Under the pieces are notes generated by a model that saw only the letters and a program-made list of their open reading frames with translations, was not told the DNA's origin and made no database searches. From Calditrichota bacterium (GTDB lineage Bacteria; Calditrichota; Calditrichia; Calditrichales; J004), in contig JAJRVW010000081.1 in assembly GCA_024277115.1 (NCBI GenBank), positions 1 to 64,000 on the forward strand: 64,000 bases of DNA, in the 5' to 3' direction. A program made the position numbers and the translations under genes. Each line of letters starts with the position of its first letter. Positions within the stretch are counted from its first letter, which is position 1. This document shows positions 32,877-42,367 of this stretch, piece after piece.

Positions 32877-33410
32877 ATGAAAATCATAATTCTAAGCAGC
32901 AGCTTAAATAAAAAGAGCCGTAGTTTGCTTTTAAGTGAATATGCCCAAAAAATAATTTTAGATCAAAATATTGATTGCACGTTAATCGATCTAAAAAAAT
33001 ACGAATTACCTTTTTGTGGGGAAGAGAATGCCAACGACCATAAAAATTGCATCCACATTAAAAATGAAATTGAATCGTCGGATGCCATTTTAATTTCCGG
33101 CCCGATCTATAATTATGGAGTAAATGCGGTTTTAAAAAATATCCTGGATTTAACCAGCAAGGCCTGGGAAGATAAACCGGTTGGTTTTATGTGCATGGCT
33201 GGCGGCCAGGCCAGTTATATGTCAATCATGGGATTTGCAAACAGTTTAATGTTAAACTGCCGCTGCCTTATAATCCCGCGATTTGTTTACGCCTTGCCCG
33301 GCTCGTTTGATGATGAGACACGAAATATTACAGACAATTCAATTAAACAAAGAATTGAGCAATTGTGCGAAAAAACCATTCAGCTTGGAAAGACCTTAAG
33401 CAAAGGTTAA
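32877..33410 (+). CDS. NADPH-dependent FMN reductase-like flavoprotein
   Basis: IIILSSSLNKKSRS, ISGPIYNYGVNAVLKNILDL. Confidence 0.85.
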   Translation: MKIIILSSSLNKKSRSLLLSEYAQKIILDQNIDCTLIDLKKYELPFCGEENANDHKNCIHIKNEIESSDAILISGPIYNYGVNAVLKNILDLTSKAWEDKPVGFMCMAGGQASYMSIMGFANSLMLNCRCLIIPRFVYALPGSFDDETRNITDNSIKQRIEQLCEKTIQLGKTLSKG

Positions 33411-33454
33411 AACTAAAATTATATTAATAAATGTATACTTGGTTCAGGTTAGAA

Positions 33455-34696
33455 TTAGTGGAGCTTCTGTAATTCCTTTATCCTTTTATTTGTACTCGTT
33501 TTATGTTGAAAGTATTTCTTAGGGAGACGGACAACAAATTTTTTATAATAATCAATTGCTTTACTATATTTTTTCGCCTTATCAAAAGTCTGCCCAAGCC
33601 AATAATCCACCCAATAATTATCTTTATTTATCTTTTTCAATTTCTGAAAATTAAAGATTGCTTTATCAAATTTTCGCCTGGCAAGATAGGTTTCGCCCAA
33701 AGCGAGATAAGCTTTTTCGTAATCTTCATCTAAAATTGTTGCCTTGTTTAGGTCTGATTCAGCCTTTTTATAATCACCCGATTTTTTATATGTAAGTCCC
33801 CGATTATAATATCCTTCAGCATTTTCCGGCATCAATTCAATAGCTTTATTAAAATCCTCAATGGCCAAGGGATACTTTTCCAGCGACCTATATGCAATAC
33901 CACGGTTTAGGAAAGGTTCATGCCAGCGGTCATCGGCGATAAGTGCTTCATCGAAAGCGGATATTGCTTTTAAAGTCTCTTTTTGTCCCTTATATATAAG
34001 CCCAATATCATTCAGTATAGCACACATTCCAACACCCTTTATCTTATCAGGATTTACATTACGAAGTGTTATATAGTCGCTGAGCGCTTGGTCCATTTTA
34101 CCCAAACTAAAATTAAGGGATGCACGCGCCATCAAACCATCTGTAAAAAATGGGGATGCCCGGAGCGAATTATTAAAATCCCTTAAGGCCTTCTCTTTTT
34201 CGTTAAGTTGTAAATACGTTTTTCCACGATAATAATGAGCCCAGTGATACATTTTTGCAAGCTGGATGGCCGTTGTGAACTCCTGTAAGGCAAATTTGTA
34301 TTTTTGGTATCTGAGATAAAATTTACCACGGATTATAAATGTTGGGGCATAGTCTCGCTGAAGCCCAAAAGCGCGGTTTAAATATAATAATTCTTCTGAG
34401 ATTTCGCCTTTAGCCTTAGAAACAACCAGGCTTTTAAAAAGATATTCCGCTGCTTCTTTACTTACCTTCCCATTAATGGCATCCGTACAGATTTGAATAT
34501 ACAATAATGCATCTTTTTGATATCGCCTGTACTCTGCCACTTTCACAAAAACAGTGTTGGCTTCTTCAAATTTTCCCTGAGATGCAGCTTCCACAGCTTC
34601 AGGAAATCGAACCAAAGTAAGCTCTTGTATTTTATCAACCAAACCAGTCGATGAGGATAATTGTGCCAGAATTAGTATAGAAATCAGCATTGACAT
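33455..34696 (-). CDS. TPR-repeat protein, secreted/periplasmic
   Basis: Repeated TPR consensus (AEGYYNRGLTYKKSGDYKKAESDLNKA etc.) and N-terminal hydrophobic leader. Confidence 0.88.
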   Translation of the reverse strand: MSMLISILILAQLSSSTGLVDKIQELTLVRFPEAVEAASQGKFEEANTVFVKVAEYRRYQKDALLYIQICTDAINGKVSKEAAEYLFKSLVVSKAKGEISEELLYLNRAFGLQRDYAPTFIIRGKFYLRYQKYKFALQEFTTAIQLAKMYHWAHYYRGKTYLQLNEKEKALRDFNNSLRASPFFTDGLMARASLNFSLGKMDQALSDYITLRNVNPDKIKGVGMCAILNDIGLIYKGQKETLKAISAFDEALIADDRWHEPFLNRGIAYRSLEKYPLAIEDFNKAIELMPENAEGYYNRGLTYKKSGDYKKAESDLNKATILDEDYEKAYLALGETYLARRKFDKAIFNFQKLKKINKDNYWVDYWLGQTFDKAKKYSKAIDYYKKFVVRLPKKYFQHKTSTNKRIKELQKLH

Positions 34697-34796
34697 TGCT
34701 TTGCCTTATTTTGTTTTAAAGGAACACACAAGGAGGGTTAGGAAAATAATAAAATCAAGGATTAGTTACAAAAACTTTTGATAGGAAGTACGTAAT

Positions 34797-36206
34797 TTAA
34801 ACTATACGAAAATTATCCACAAGTACGCAGCGGCGTAAGCGTACAAAGGTGCGGGCAGACGTCACACCTTCACCTGTTGGCGTTGTGATCGTCATGGAAG
34901 TCCAACCCTCTCCGCCAAAACCAAGGCCGGCATAGCAGGGGCCGTTCTTTACAAAAATACTACAATTGATTTCATTGGCCATGCGATCGAGGTTATCCAA
35001 ATTTTTTGAATACATAATGGCAGTATGGCGGTTACCTTTTTCCAACTCAACGCCTACATCGATAGCTGTGTCGGCATCGGCCACGCGGATAAATGGCAGG
35101 ACAGGCATCATCAGCTCTTTTATGGCAAAAGGATGGTCCTTCTCTGTTTCGGTAAAAAGAAGGCGTGTTTCTTTGGGCAGGTCCAGCCCAATTTGCTTGG
35201 CAATTAAAGCAGCATCTTTCCCAATCCAGTCACGGTTTACAACCCTGCGGCCATCATCACGTTTTACCAGCACGACATCTTCCAGTTTCCGTGCTTGCTC
35301 CGCGTTAAGCTCAAAGGCATGATTTTTTATCATCTCGGCTTTTAGCTCATCCGCGATGGAATCAACAGCAATGATTTCCTTCTCACAGGTACACATAATA
35401 TTATTATCAAAAGAAGCGCCATTTACTATGCCCTTGCCCGCCCGCGCAATATCGGCCGTTTCATCAACTATCACAGGTGGGTTGCCCGGCCCGGCAGCCA
35501 TGAGCCGTTTATCGGTAACTTTACGGGCAGCTTCTACAACAGCGCCACCACCCGTTACAACCAAGAGGTCAATCCCGGGATAGGTAAAAAGTTGTTGTGC
35601 CGCTTCAATGCTGGGCTCGGCAACTGTGGCCAGTAACGCCTCCGGTCCGCCGACGGAAACAATCGCCTCATTTAAAAGTGTGATGGCCCGTTGCGAGACT
35701 TTTTTAGCGCTGGGATGAACGGCAAAAATAACGGCATTTCCGGCGGCAATCATGCTGATGGCATTATTTATAACTGTCGCGGCAGGGTTTGTGGATGGGG
35801 TAACCGAAGCGATCACGCCCCAGGCGGCCAACTCGATAAGGGTTAAACCATTGTCACCGGTTACGGCCACCGGTTGCAAATCTTCGACACCGGGTGTTTT
35901 ATTGGCCTGAATTATTTTTTTCTGGATTTTATCTTCAACCCGGCCCATGCCTGTTTCGGCCACGGCCAACTCTGCTAGTTCACGTGCGTATTTGCGGGTA
36001 GCCACACGAATAGCCTCAACAGCCTTAGAACGCATCTCAACCGTTTTTAAGGCTTTTTGTGATTCTTTTGCGGCGGCATACGCTTCGTCCAAAGTATCAA
36101 AAATCCCCAAACGGCGTAAGTGGACAGAAATTGCTTTTTCGCCATTTTCAAGATGATCGACTACTTTATTGACAATTTTTTTTATTTCAGGTGAAGATAA
36201 TCCCAT
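34797..36206 (-). CDS. CoA-acylating aldehyde dehydrogenase, BMC-associated (PduP/EutE-like)
   Basis: NNIMCTCEKEIIAVD catalytic Cys region, TPSTNPAATVINNAI; N-terminal SPEIKKIVNKVVDHLENG resembles an encapsulation peptide; adjacent to BMC shell genes. Confidence 0.92.
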   Translation of the reverse strand: MGLSSPEIKKIVNKVVDHLENGEKAISVHLRRLGIFDTLDEAYAAAKESQKALKTVEMRSKAVEAIRVATRKYARELAELAVAETGMGRVEDKIQKKIIQANKTPGVEDLQPVAVTGDNGLTLIELAAWGVIASVTPSTNPAATVINNAISMIAAGNAVIFAVHPSAKKVSQRAITLLNEAIVSVGGPEALLATVAEPSIEAAQQLFTYPGIDLLVVTGGGAVVEAARKVTDKRLMAAGPGNPPVIVDETADIARAGKGIVNGASFDNNIMCTCEKEIIAVDSIADELKAEMIKNHAFELNAEQARKLEDVVLVKRDDGRRVVNRDWIGKDAALIAKQIGLDLPKETRLLFTETEKDHPFAIKELMMPVLPFIRVADADTAIDVGVELEKGNRHTAIMYSKNLDNLDRMANEINCSIFVKNGPCYAGLGFGGEGWTSMTITTPTGEGVTSARTFVRLRRCVLVDNFRIV

Positions 36207-36417
36207 AATTCTCTCAAAATATAAGCACAGAGACTGGCCAGGTAATTAATTGAAAAGTTGAAGGTGCGAGAATAATAAAATCCCCCACATTGTCAATCTA
36301 AAAGAACCTTTTAATAAATGTGTAATTCCTTCTTTTCGGCTTAAAGGGATTATTACACAATGCAACTTACACGGCCTCTATTCCACTTTATAAAAACCAG
36401 AAAACTGATCCTAAGTT

Positions 36418-36702
36418 TTATTTTTTCTTGCCCAGTTTAATTGGAAAAACACTCTCCAAATCCGAGTGTGGACGCGGGATAACATGCACGGCTACAAGCT
36501 CTCCAACACGCTCGGCTGCGGCTGCGCCGGCATCGGTGGCAGCTTTACAGGCCGCAACATCGCCACGGACCATGGCTGTAACATAACCCGCACCAATTTG
36601 TGAATAGCCCACAAGCTCTACACGGGCGGCTTTAACCATCGCATCCGAGGCTTCTACCAAACCAACCAAGCCTTTTGTTTCTATCATTCCTAATGCTTCC
36701 AT
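36418..36702 (-). CDS. BMC-H shell protein
   Basis: [66 protein letters not shown]. Confidence 0.96.
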   Translation of the reverse strand: MEALGMIETKGLVGLVEASDAMVKAARVELVGYSQIGAGYVTAMVRGDVAACKAATDAGAAAAERVGELVAVHVIPRPHSDLESVFPIKLGKKK

Positions 36703-36812
36703 AACTTACTCCTGCTTATTTTAAATATGATTTTAATATGTATTATACCGTGTCCATTTCAGCCAGTCAGTACCACCAACCGGGCCGAACTGCATGCTTT
36801 GTTTTTTGCCCC

Positions 36813-37082
36813 CTATTTTAGCGGGAGGAACTTTTCTAAATCGCCAACCGGACGTGGAATTACATGGGTTGAGACAAGTTCACCAACACGCTCGGCAGCG
36901 GCTGCGCCCGCATCAGTGGCAGCTTTACAAGCCGCAACATCGCCACGCACCATGGCCGTAACATAACCCGCACCAATTTGTGAATAGCCAACAAGTTCTA
37001 CTTTGGCCGCTTTAACCATTGCATCCGCGGCTTCAATCAATGCCACCAAACCTTTGGTCTCGATCATGCCTAATGCATCCAT
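36813..37082 (-). CDS. BMC-H shell protein (tandem paralog)
   Basis: [50 protein letters not shown]; nearly identical to its neighbour. Confidence 0.96.
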   Translation of the reverse strand: MDALGMIETKGLVALIEAADAMVKAAKVELVGYSQIGAGYVTAMVRGDVAACKAATDAGAAAAERVGELVSTHVIPRPVGDLEKFLPLK

Positions 37083-37107
37083 TTATATCTCCTGTTTTAT
37101 AAGGTCG

Positions 37108-38087
37108 TTATTTAGTTTTTATTTTTAATAGTGATGCGAGCAACACTGAGTTTATTACGTCATCCACAGAACAACTTTTTGCAAGGGAATGCAGCGGATT
37201 TTTAAAACCTTGCATCATTGGCCCGATTGCTCTGTACCCGGCTAATTCCACCGCGAGTTTTTGTGAAATGTTTGCCGCATTCAACGAAGGGAAAATAAAC
37301 ACATTCGCGTTACCGTTCAAGCTGCTTTCGGGCGCTTTTTTTTGTGCGATTAATTGATCGATTGCCGCATCAAATTGTAGTTCGCCATCAAAATCAAAAC
37401 CACTGTTTAGGCTGTTAAAAATTTGTACAGTCTCATTCATATTTTCAACTTTTTATGGGCGGCGCTACCTTTGGTCGAAAATGACAAAAAAACAATACGT
37501 GGTTGCCGGCCTGTAACCAATTTATAATTTAGAGCTGTTTTTAAGGCTATCTCCGCCAACTCGCGCGGATTTGGAAAAACATTAACGCTGCAATCGGCAA
37601 AGGCAAGTACGTTTTTTGTATCGGGCGAAATCATCACATAAAAAGATGAAACCCGTCTAAAAGCATTATGAACGCCCGACCATTTTAACCCTTTGGAAAC
37701 AACATTGGCAACGGAGCTGTTATTACCTGCAAAAGCCAAATCGGCCCGCCCGCCCTTTAATCTAAAAATTGATTGGATGACCGGGTCTTTTATTAAATTA
37801 GCCGCTTCCAGCCTTTTCAGGTTTTTATTTTGCTTTAAAATGTGAGGCAGAAATCCGTCCGTTTCCTGCGCATGGTTCGGGTTTACAATCTTTAGGCCAC
37901 GCGTGTTTACCTTTAACTTATCTGCCAAATCGCGAAGCTCAAAACCACCTCCAAGCAGAACAGGATTTGCCAAGCCCTCATCAAATAAAAACCTGGCCGC
38001 CCTGATTACAGAATCGTGATTCGCTTCCGCAAACACAACAGTCTGTGGGTTTTCCCGGCAGGTTTGTTTCCAGTTTTCAAGAAGCAT
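37108..38087 (-). pseudogene. pta: Phosphate acetyltransferase (PTA_PTB family) split by -1 frame change with ATGA overlap at 37437-37440
   Basis: ORF 37437-38087 ends FLSFSTKGSAAHKKLKI*; ORF 37108-37440 begins MNETVQIFNSLNSGFDFDGELQFDAAIDQLIAQKKAPES...FPSLNAANISQKLAVELAGYRAIGPMMQGFKNPLHSL: together one Pta. Confidence 0.85.
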
Positions 38088-38364
38088 TTTCTAAACCGGC
38101 CACAATTTTTTTTACGGCTTCTATTATTTTTGATTTACTAAATTTACCGTTGGAATAATGTACCTGCACTTCATGGATTATTTTTTGCCTGTCGCTAAAA
38201 GAAATAATCGCGGTATTTTGAACCTCCACCAATTCTACACCTAATTTTTGGGCCGTAGTTTGTGCCTCGGACGTAACAATCGTTTTTCTTGCGTCTACTT
38301 CCAGGCGCATCTTGCCGGAGTTATAAAGCTCTTCTATCGTTTTTGCAGAGATTAGTTTTTTCAT
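38077..38364 (-). CDS. Small BMC-associated protein, EutQ/EutT-like N-terminal domain
   Basis: MKKLISAKTIEELYNSGKMRLEVDARKTIVTSEAQTTAQKLGVELV; C-terminal amphipathic helix KIIEAVKKIVAGLENAS. Confidence 0.55.
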   Translation of the reverse strand: MKKLISAKTIEELYNSGKMRLEVDARKTIVTSEAQTTAQKLGVELVEVQNTAIISFSDRQKIIHEVQVHYSNGKFSKSKIIEAVKKIVAGLENAS

Positions 38365-38380
38365 AATACTTTTTATTTTT

Positions 38381-39142
38381 CTACTTCACCAGTTTTAAAA
38401 TCTCTTTGCTCAATTGCATATATTCCTGGGCGCCGCGTGCCGAAGGTGTTTTATGGATAATCGGTTTTCGGGCGTCAAATGCCTCGATCAATTTGCTGTT
38501 AATGCCGATGGGTGTTTTAAACATGTCTTTTTTAAAGCGGTCTTCCAAATGTTTTAGAACATCTTTGGCCACACGGGTACGCCGGTCGTATTGGGTGGCA
38601 AAATATCCGAGTATTTTTAAATCCGGATTTAACCTGCGCTGCACTTTTGCCACAGATTTCAATGTAAGCTCCAGTCCGGTCAAAGCAAGGTATTGGGTGA
38701 GGACAGGAATAAGCACATAATCGGCGATGGCCAACGCATTTAGCGCCAATGAACCCATATTGGGCGGGCTGTCAAACAAAATAAATTTATAATCCTGCGG
38801 AAGGGCTTCTTTTGTAAGGAAAAATCCGGCATCCTGCTCTAAAAGCATTTCATCATAAAACTCACTTAGAGACGGCTCGGATGGCAGACAAGAAAGGTTT
38901 ATAAAGTTGGTTTTATAAATATAGTCCTGAATATTTTTCTGGCCATTGACAATATAATCGCACAGGGTCGAGACATCGCTCTCGTCTTTAGAAAGCCCCA
39001 AATGGATCGATGCGCTGGCAGCCGGGTCAAGATCGACAACCAAGGTTGATTTGCCCGATTGTGCCAGACAGGCCGCAATATTTACTACACTGGTTGTTTT
39101 GCCAACGCCACCTTTATTATTCAACACTACAATTGATTTCAT
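38381..39142 (-). CDS. ParA/Soj (McdA-like) ATPase
   Basis: Deviant Walker A NNKGGVGKTTSVVNIA, LVVDLDPAASASIHL, FILFDSPPNMGSL. Confidence 0.94.
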   Translation of the reverse strand: MKSIVVLNNKGGVGKTTSVVNIAACLAQSGKSTLVVDLDPAASASIHLGLSKDESDVSTLCDYIVNGQKNIQDYIYKTNFINLSCLPSEPSLSEFYDEMLLEQDAGFFLTKEALPQDYKFILFDSPPNMGSLALNALAIADYVLIPVLTQYLALTGLELTLKSVAKVQRRLNPDLKILGYFATQYDRRTRVAKDVLKHLEDRFKKDMFKTPIGINSKLIEAFDARKPIIHKTPSARGAQEYMQLSKEILKLVK

Positions 39143-39167
39143 TTTTGTCCTGCCAAATATTCAACAA

Positions 39168-39737
39168 TTAAAGTAAATAATACCGCTGCTGTACTTTTTC
39201 TATTTTATCCTGATCAATTAATTTTTTTAGTAAAATACGTACTTGCGAAACATCCTGCTTTAATTGGCCGGCCAGCTCGTTTAATGTGGCGCCATTCTTT
39301 TTATTTTTTAATGATTGTAATATCTGCACCGCTAAATCCATGGGCTTACTTACGGTTTTTTTAGGCCGCCTGGCCGGGGAAGCTTTTACTGTGGGCTTCA
39401 GCATTGGCTTTTGTACTTCTTCGATTATTTCTTCATCTACGTCCGGTTCAATATCCAAAGCCTCTTTATTTTCCGTCCCAAAAACCTGCGCATCATTAAA
39501 AGGGCGCGCAATAACATGCGAGGTCACAAATTGGCCAATTCGTTCGGCAGCTGCACTCCCCGCTTCTACGGCAGCTTGAACCGCACCCAGTTCACCCTCA
39601 ACAAAAACGGTTACAAGGCCGAAGCCAATTTCTGTTTTACGGACCAATTGAACCTTTGCTGCCTTCAACATGGCATCCGCAGCTTCAATCGAGCCAATCA
39701 AACCTTGTGTTTCTACAAATCCGTAAGATAAGGACAT
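39168..39737 (-). CDS. BMC shell protein with C-terminal linker and winged-helix-like domain
   Basis: BMC domain YGFVETQGLIGSIEAADAMLKAAKVQLVRKTEIGFGLVTVFVEGELGAVQAAVEAG; acidic/Pro/Lys linker; C-term DLAVQILQSLKNKKNGATLNELAGQLKQDVSQVRILLKKLIDQDKIEKVQQRYYLL. Confidence 0.88.
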   Translation of the reverse strand: MSLSYGFVETQGLIGSIEAADAMLKAAKVQLVRKTEIGFGLVTVFVEGELGAVQAAVEAGSAAAERIGQFVTSHVIARPFNDAQVFGTENKEALDIEPDVDEEIIEEVQKPMLKPTVKASPARRPKKTVSKPMDLAVQILQSLKNKKNGATLNELAGQLKQDVSQVRILLKKLIDQDKIEKVQQRYYLL

Positions 39738-39937
39738 AAAATAACTTTTAAAAAATAAATGAATTACAGGAAATTTTAATGGTAAAGGTACAACAATCTA
39801 TAAACCTGAATCAAGAAGATAATTAAAACCGCAACTTATTAAAGAAATCCTTTTTATTTTTATTTTAAATCAGAAAAATCCCTCTTGTAAGTTTTAACCC
39901 AGCACTTTAATTTCCAAAGTATTTGGAGAACGAACAA

Positions 39938-40720
39938 ATGAATATAAAACAAATACGACTGCTTGCCTATGTAGCCCTTATTGGCTGGGTTGGTTTTAAG
40001 TACGGCTATCCTTTTTACAAAACCTTTAACGCCCCATCCGAGACAAAAGAACTTTACGGCACTTTACTTTCCGATGGCCTTCCCTGGCAAACGTATGCCC
40101 ATTCAACACTCGGCAACAACATCTACATGATGGAACTCGGAGAAGGTGAAAGTACTACGTTAATATTTGGTGGGTTTCACGGCGATGAGCCCGGTGGATT
40201 TCATCTTGTAGTTGAGCTTGCCCGGTATTTATATGCCAACCCAGACCTAATTAAAAGCAGGGTGGTTTTTGTCCCGGTCTTAAACCCCGATGGCCTTTTG
40301 GAAAATAAACGGCTCAATAGCAACAAAACGGATATTAACCGTAATTTCCCGACCATGAATTGGACACCCGTCTATTCTGATTATAGCTATTATCCGGGAA
40401 GAGAAGCGGGCTCAGAGGTAGAAACACAGGTAGCGCTCCGGCTATTGGCTGAATATAAGCCTGCAAAAATCATCTCAATCCACTCATCCCTGCATCTGAT
40501 AAATTTTGATGGCCATGCCTTAAGCCTGGCCAGTGAAATGGCGCGCTCGAACGGCTATGAAATTGCCAACCATATTGGCTATGCCACGCCCGGTTCGTTC
40601 GGGACTTATGCCGGCAAAGAATTGGATATCCCAACCATAACTTTAGAACTGCCATTATACGACCCGGAACAAGCCTGGAAGGATAACAAAGAAGCTTTAA
40701 TAAAAGCGATTAACTTTTAA
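39938..40720 (+). CDS. M14-family zinc carboxypeptidase-like protein
   Basis: GGFHGDEPGGFHLVVELARYL, VPVLNPDGLLENKRLNSNKTDINRNFPT, ISIHSSLHLINFDG. Confidence 0.85.
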   Translation: MNIKQIRLLAYVALIGWVGFKYGYPFYKTFNAPSETKELYGTLLSDGLPWQTYAHSTLGNNIYMMELGEGESTTLIFGGFHGDEPGGFHLVVELARYLYANPDLIKSRVVFVPVLNPDGLLENKRLNSNKTDINRNFPTMNWTPVYSDYSYYPGREAGSEVETQVALRLLAEYKPAKIISIHSSLHLINFDGHALSLASEMARSNGYEIANHIGYATPGSFGTYAGKELDIPTITLELPLYDPEQAWKDNKEALIKAINF

Positions 40721-40831
40721 AATAGCGGCGCCATCCCGCATTTTGAAGATGTTTTAATATTGATCAATATTAACTTTGGAGATGTACAGTCTTCAGGCAA
40801 TTAAATGAAAAAAATTTAAACCGGAGTAAAT

Positions 40832-41164
40832 ATGCATACCTTATGGAATATTCTATTATTGGCCATAACCGTTTTTGCTGTCTCAAAAATGTTGCCCAAC
40901 ATCCGAATAAAAAATTTTACCACGGCGATTATTGTTGCGGTAGTTTACAGTATCATCAATTTTTTTATAGGATGGCTGCTTGTACTGCTTAGCTTGCCGG
41001 CCATGATCCTGACCTTTGGCCTGTTTGCTTTTGTGATCAATGCATTTTTACTCTGGATTACAGATCAGTTGATTGAAGATTTCGAGATTAAAAATTTCTC
41101 GACTACTCTGCTCGCCGCATTCCTGATCACAATAATCAGTACATTTTTAAAGTGGATTTTTTGA
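40832..41164 (+). CDS. Phage-holin-4-like/YvlD-type membrane protein
   Basis: Four hydrophobic segments; MLPNIRIKNFTTAIIVAVVYSIINF pattern. Confidence 0.75.
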   Translation: MHTLWNILLLAITVFAVSKMLPNIRIKNFTTAIIVAVVYSIINFFIGWLLVLLSLPAMILTFGLFAFVINAFLLWITDQLIEDFEIKNFSTTLLAAFLITIISTFLKWIF

Positions 41165-41175
41165 TTAAGGAGGCC

Positions 41176-41202
41176 GTCGTTCCCCGGAAACCGGGGAATG
41201 AC
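41176..41202. terminator. Palindrome gtcgttccccgg-aaa-ccggggaatgac between convergent genes
   Basis: Near-perfect GC-rich stem; may be a short member of the gtcatt repeat family. Confidence 0.7.
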
Positions 41203-41212
41203 ATTATTGTGC

Positions 41213-42325
41213 CTACACCTTTATAAAAATATTTTTCTTATATAAAAAGTACATGGCCAGGTAAGAAATAAAAATGAAAGTTAGGGCATAAGCCAGCGAG
41301 GCGTTTATCGGGCTTAGCCACGAATTAAAAAACACCTGCATTAACCAGCATTTTAAGGTGATTACACCATTGGCCGATTGCCATTTTATCAAATAAAGAA
41401 GCCTGCCCACCACGCCGGAAAGTACAAAAACAGTGATAGCGTTCATCCCATATACCCGGAATGGCTTGATCCCTTTTTGCCAGCCCTTAACATCAATCAC
41501 ATAATAGGAAATGCCTAAAATAACCAGTGCCATGCCGCTCATAAAAATAGCATAAGAGCTCGTCCAAATATTTTTATTGATGGGCAGCCAATGGCTCCAG
41601 GCCATGCCAATTCCTATGGCAATATTACCGGCAATCAGCATGATTACGGCTTTCTCTATTTTCTCTTTTTTGCTTCGTAACAGATTGCCGGTTAAAACAC
41701 CAAACAGTGTTGTGGAGATTGCCGGAAGTGTACTAAACAGTCCTTCAGGGTCCCAGGTTTTTGTTTGCGACCACATGTGGCCCTGCAAAAAGAGGCTGTC
41801 TATATAAGCCGAAAAATTTGCTCCCTTTTCATAAAGGCCTGCCCCAATATCCGGAACAGGAAACCATTCCATCCCGCCCCAATAAACCAGTAAAAAACCA
41901 ACGGCCCAAGTTGCCTGTGTTTTTATGGAACCATGTAAAAAAATAACTGTCGCGATCAAATAGCAGACAGCAATACGTTGTAACACACCGGGAATACGGA
42001 TAATACTTAAATCAAAAAATGGAAAACCTGAGAGGAACAATCCCAATCCAAAAAGTAAAAGCGTGCGCCGGATAATTTTTTTATATAACTCTTTTTTGGA
42101 TTCCTGCCGCTCTTTTTTACCGGATAGCGCCAGGGAAATGGCCACGCCTACAATAAATAAAAAGAAAGGGAAAATAAGGTCGGTGGGTGTCCAGCCATGC
42201 CATTTTGCATGTTCCAATGGCGGGTAAATATGGCTCCAGCTTCCGGGATTATTAACCAAAATCATCCCGGCAATGGTGAACCCACGGAAAAAATCGAGCG
42301 AGAGAAGGCGTTGTTGTTTTTCCAT
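41213..42325 (-). CDS. HGSNAT/DUF5009-like membrane acyltransferase
   Basis: RLLSLDFFRGFTIAGMILVNNPGSW, HGWTPTDLIFPFFLFIVGVAI. Confidence 0.88.
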   Translation of the reverse strand: MEKQQRLLSLDFFRGFTIAGMILVNNPGSWSHIYPPLEHAKWHGWTPTDLIFPFFLFIVGVAISLALSGKKERQESKKELYKKIIRRTLLLFGLGLFLSGFPFFDLSIIRIPGVLQRIAVCYLIATVIFLHGSIKTQATWAVGFLLVYWGGMEWFPVPDIGAGLYEKGANFSAYIDSLFLQGHMWSQTKTWDPEGLFSTLPAISTTLFGVLTGNLLRSKKEKIEKAVIMLIAGNIAIGIGMAWSHWLPINKNIWTSSYAIFMSGMALVILGISYYVIDVKGWQKGIKPFRVYGMNAITVFVLSGVVGRLLYLIKWQSANGVITLKCWLMQVFFNSWLSPINASLAYALTFIFISYLAMYFLYKKNIFIKV

Positions 42326-42367
42326 CGTTTTGAGGCCTGTAATGTTTAGAGGAAACCAATCTACAAA

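Noticed and set aside
40832-41164. Prophage remnant because of holin-like annotation
   Set aside because: PF04020-type membrane proteins are common chromosomal proteins; no other phage genes are nearby.
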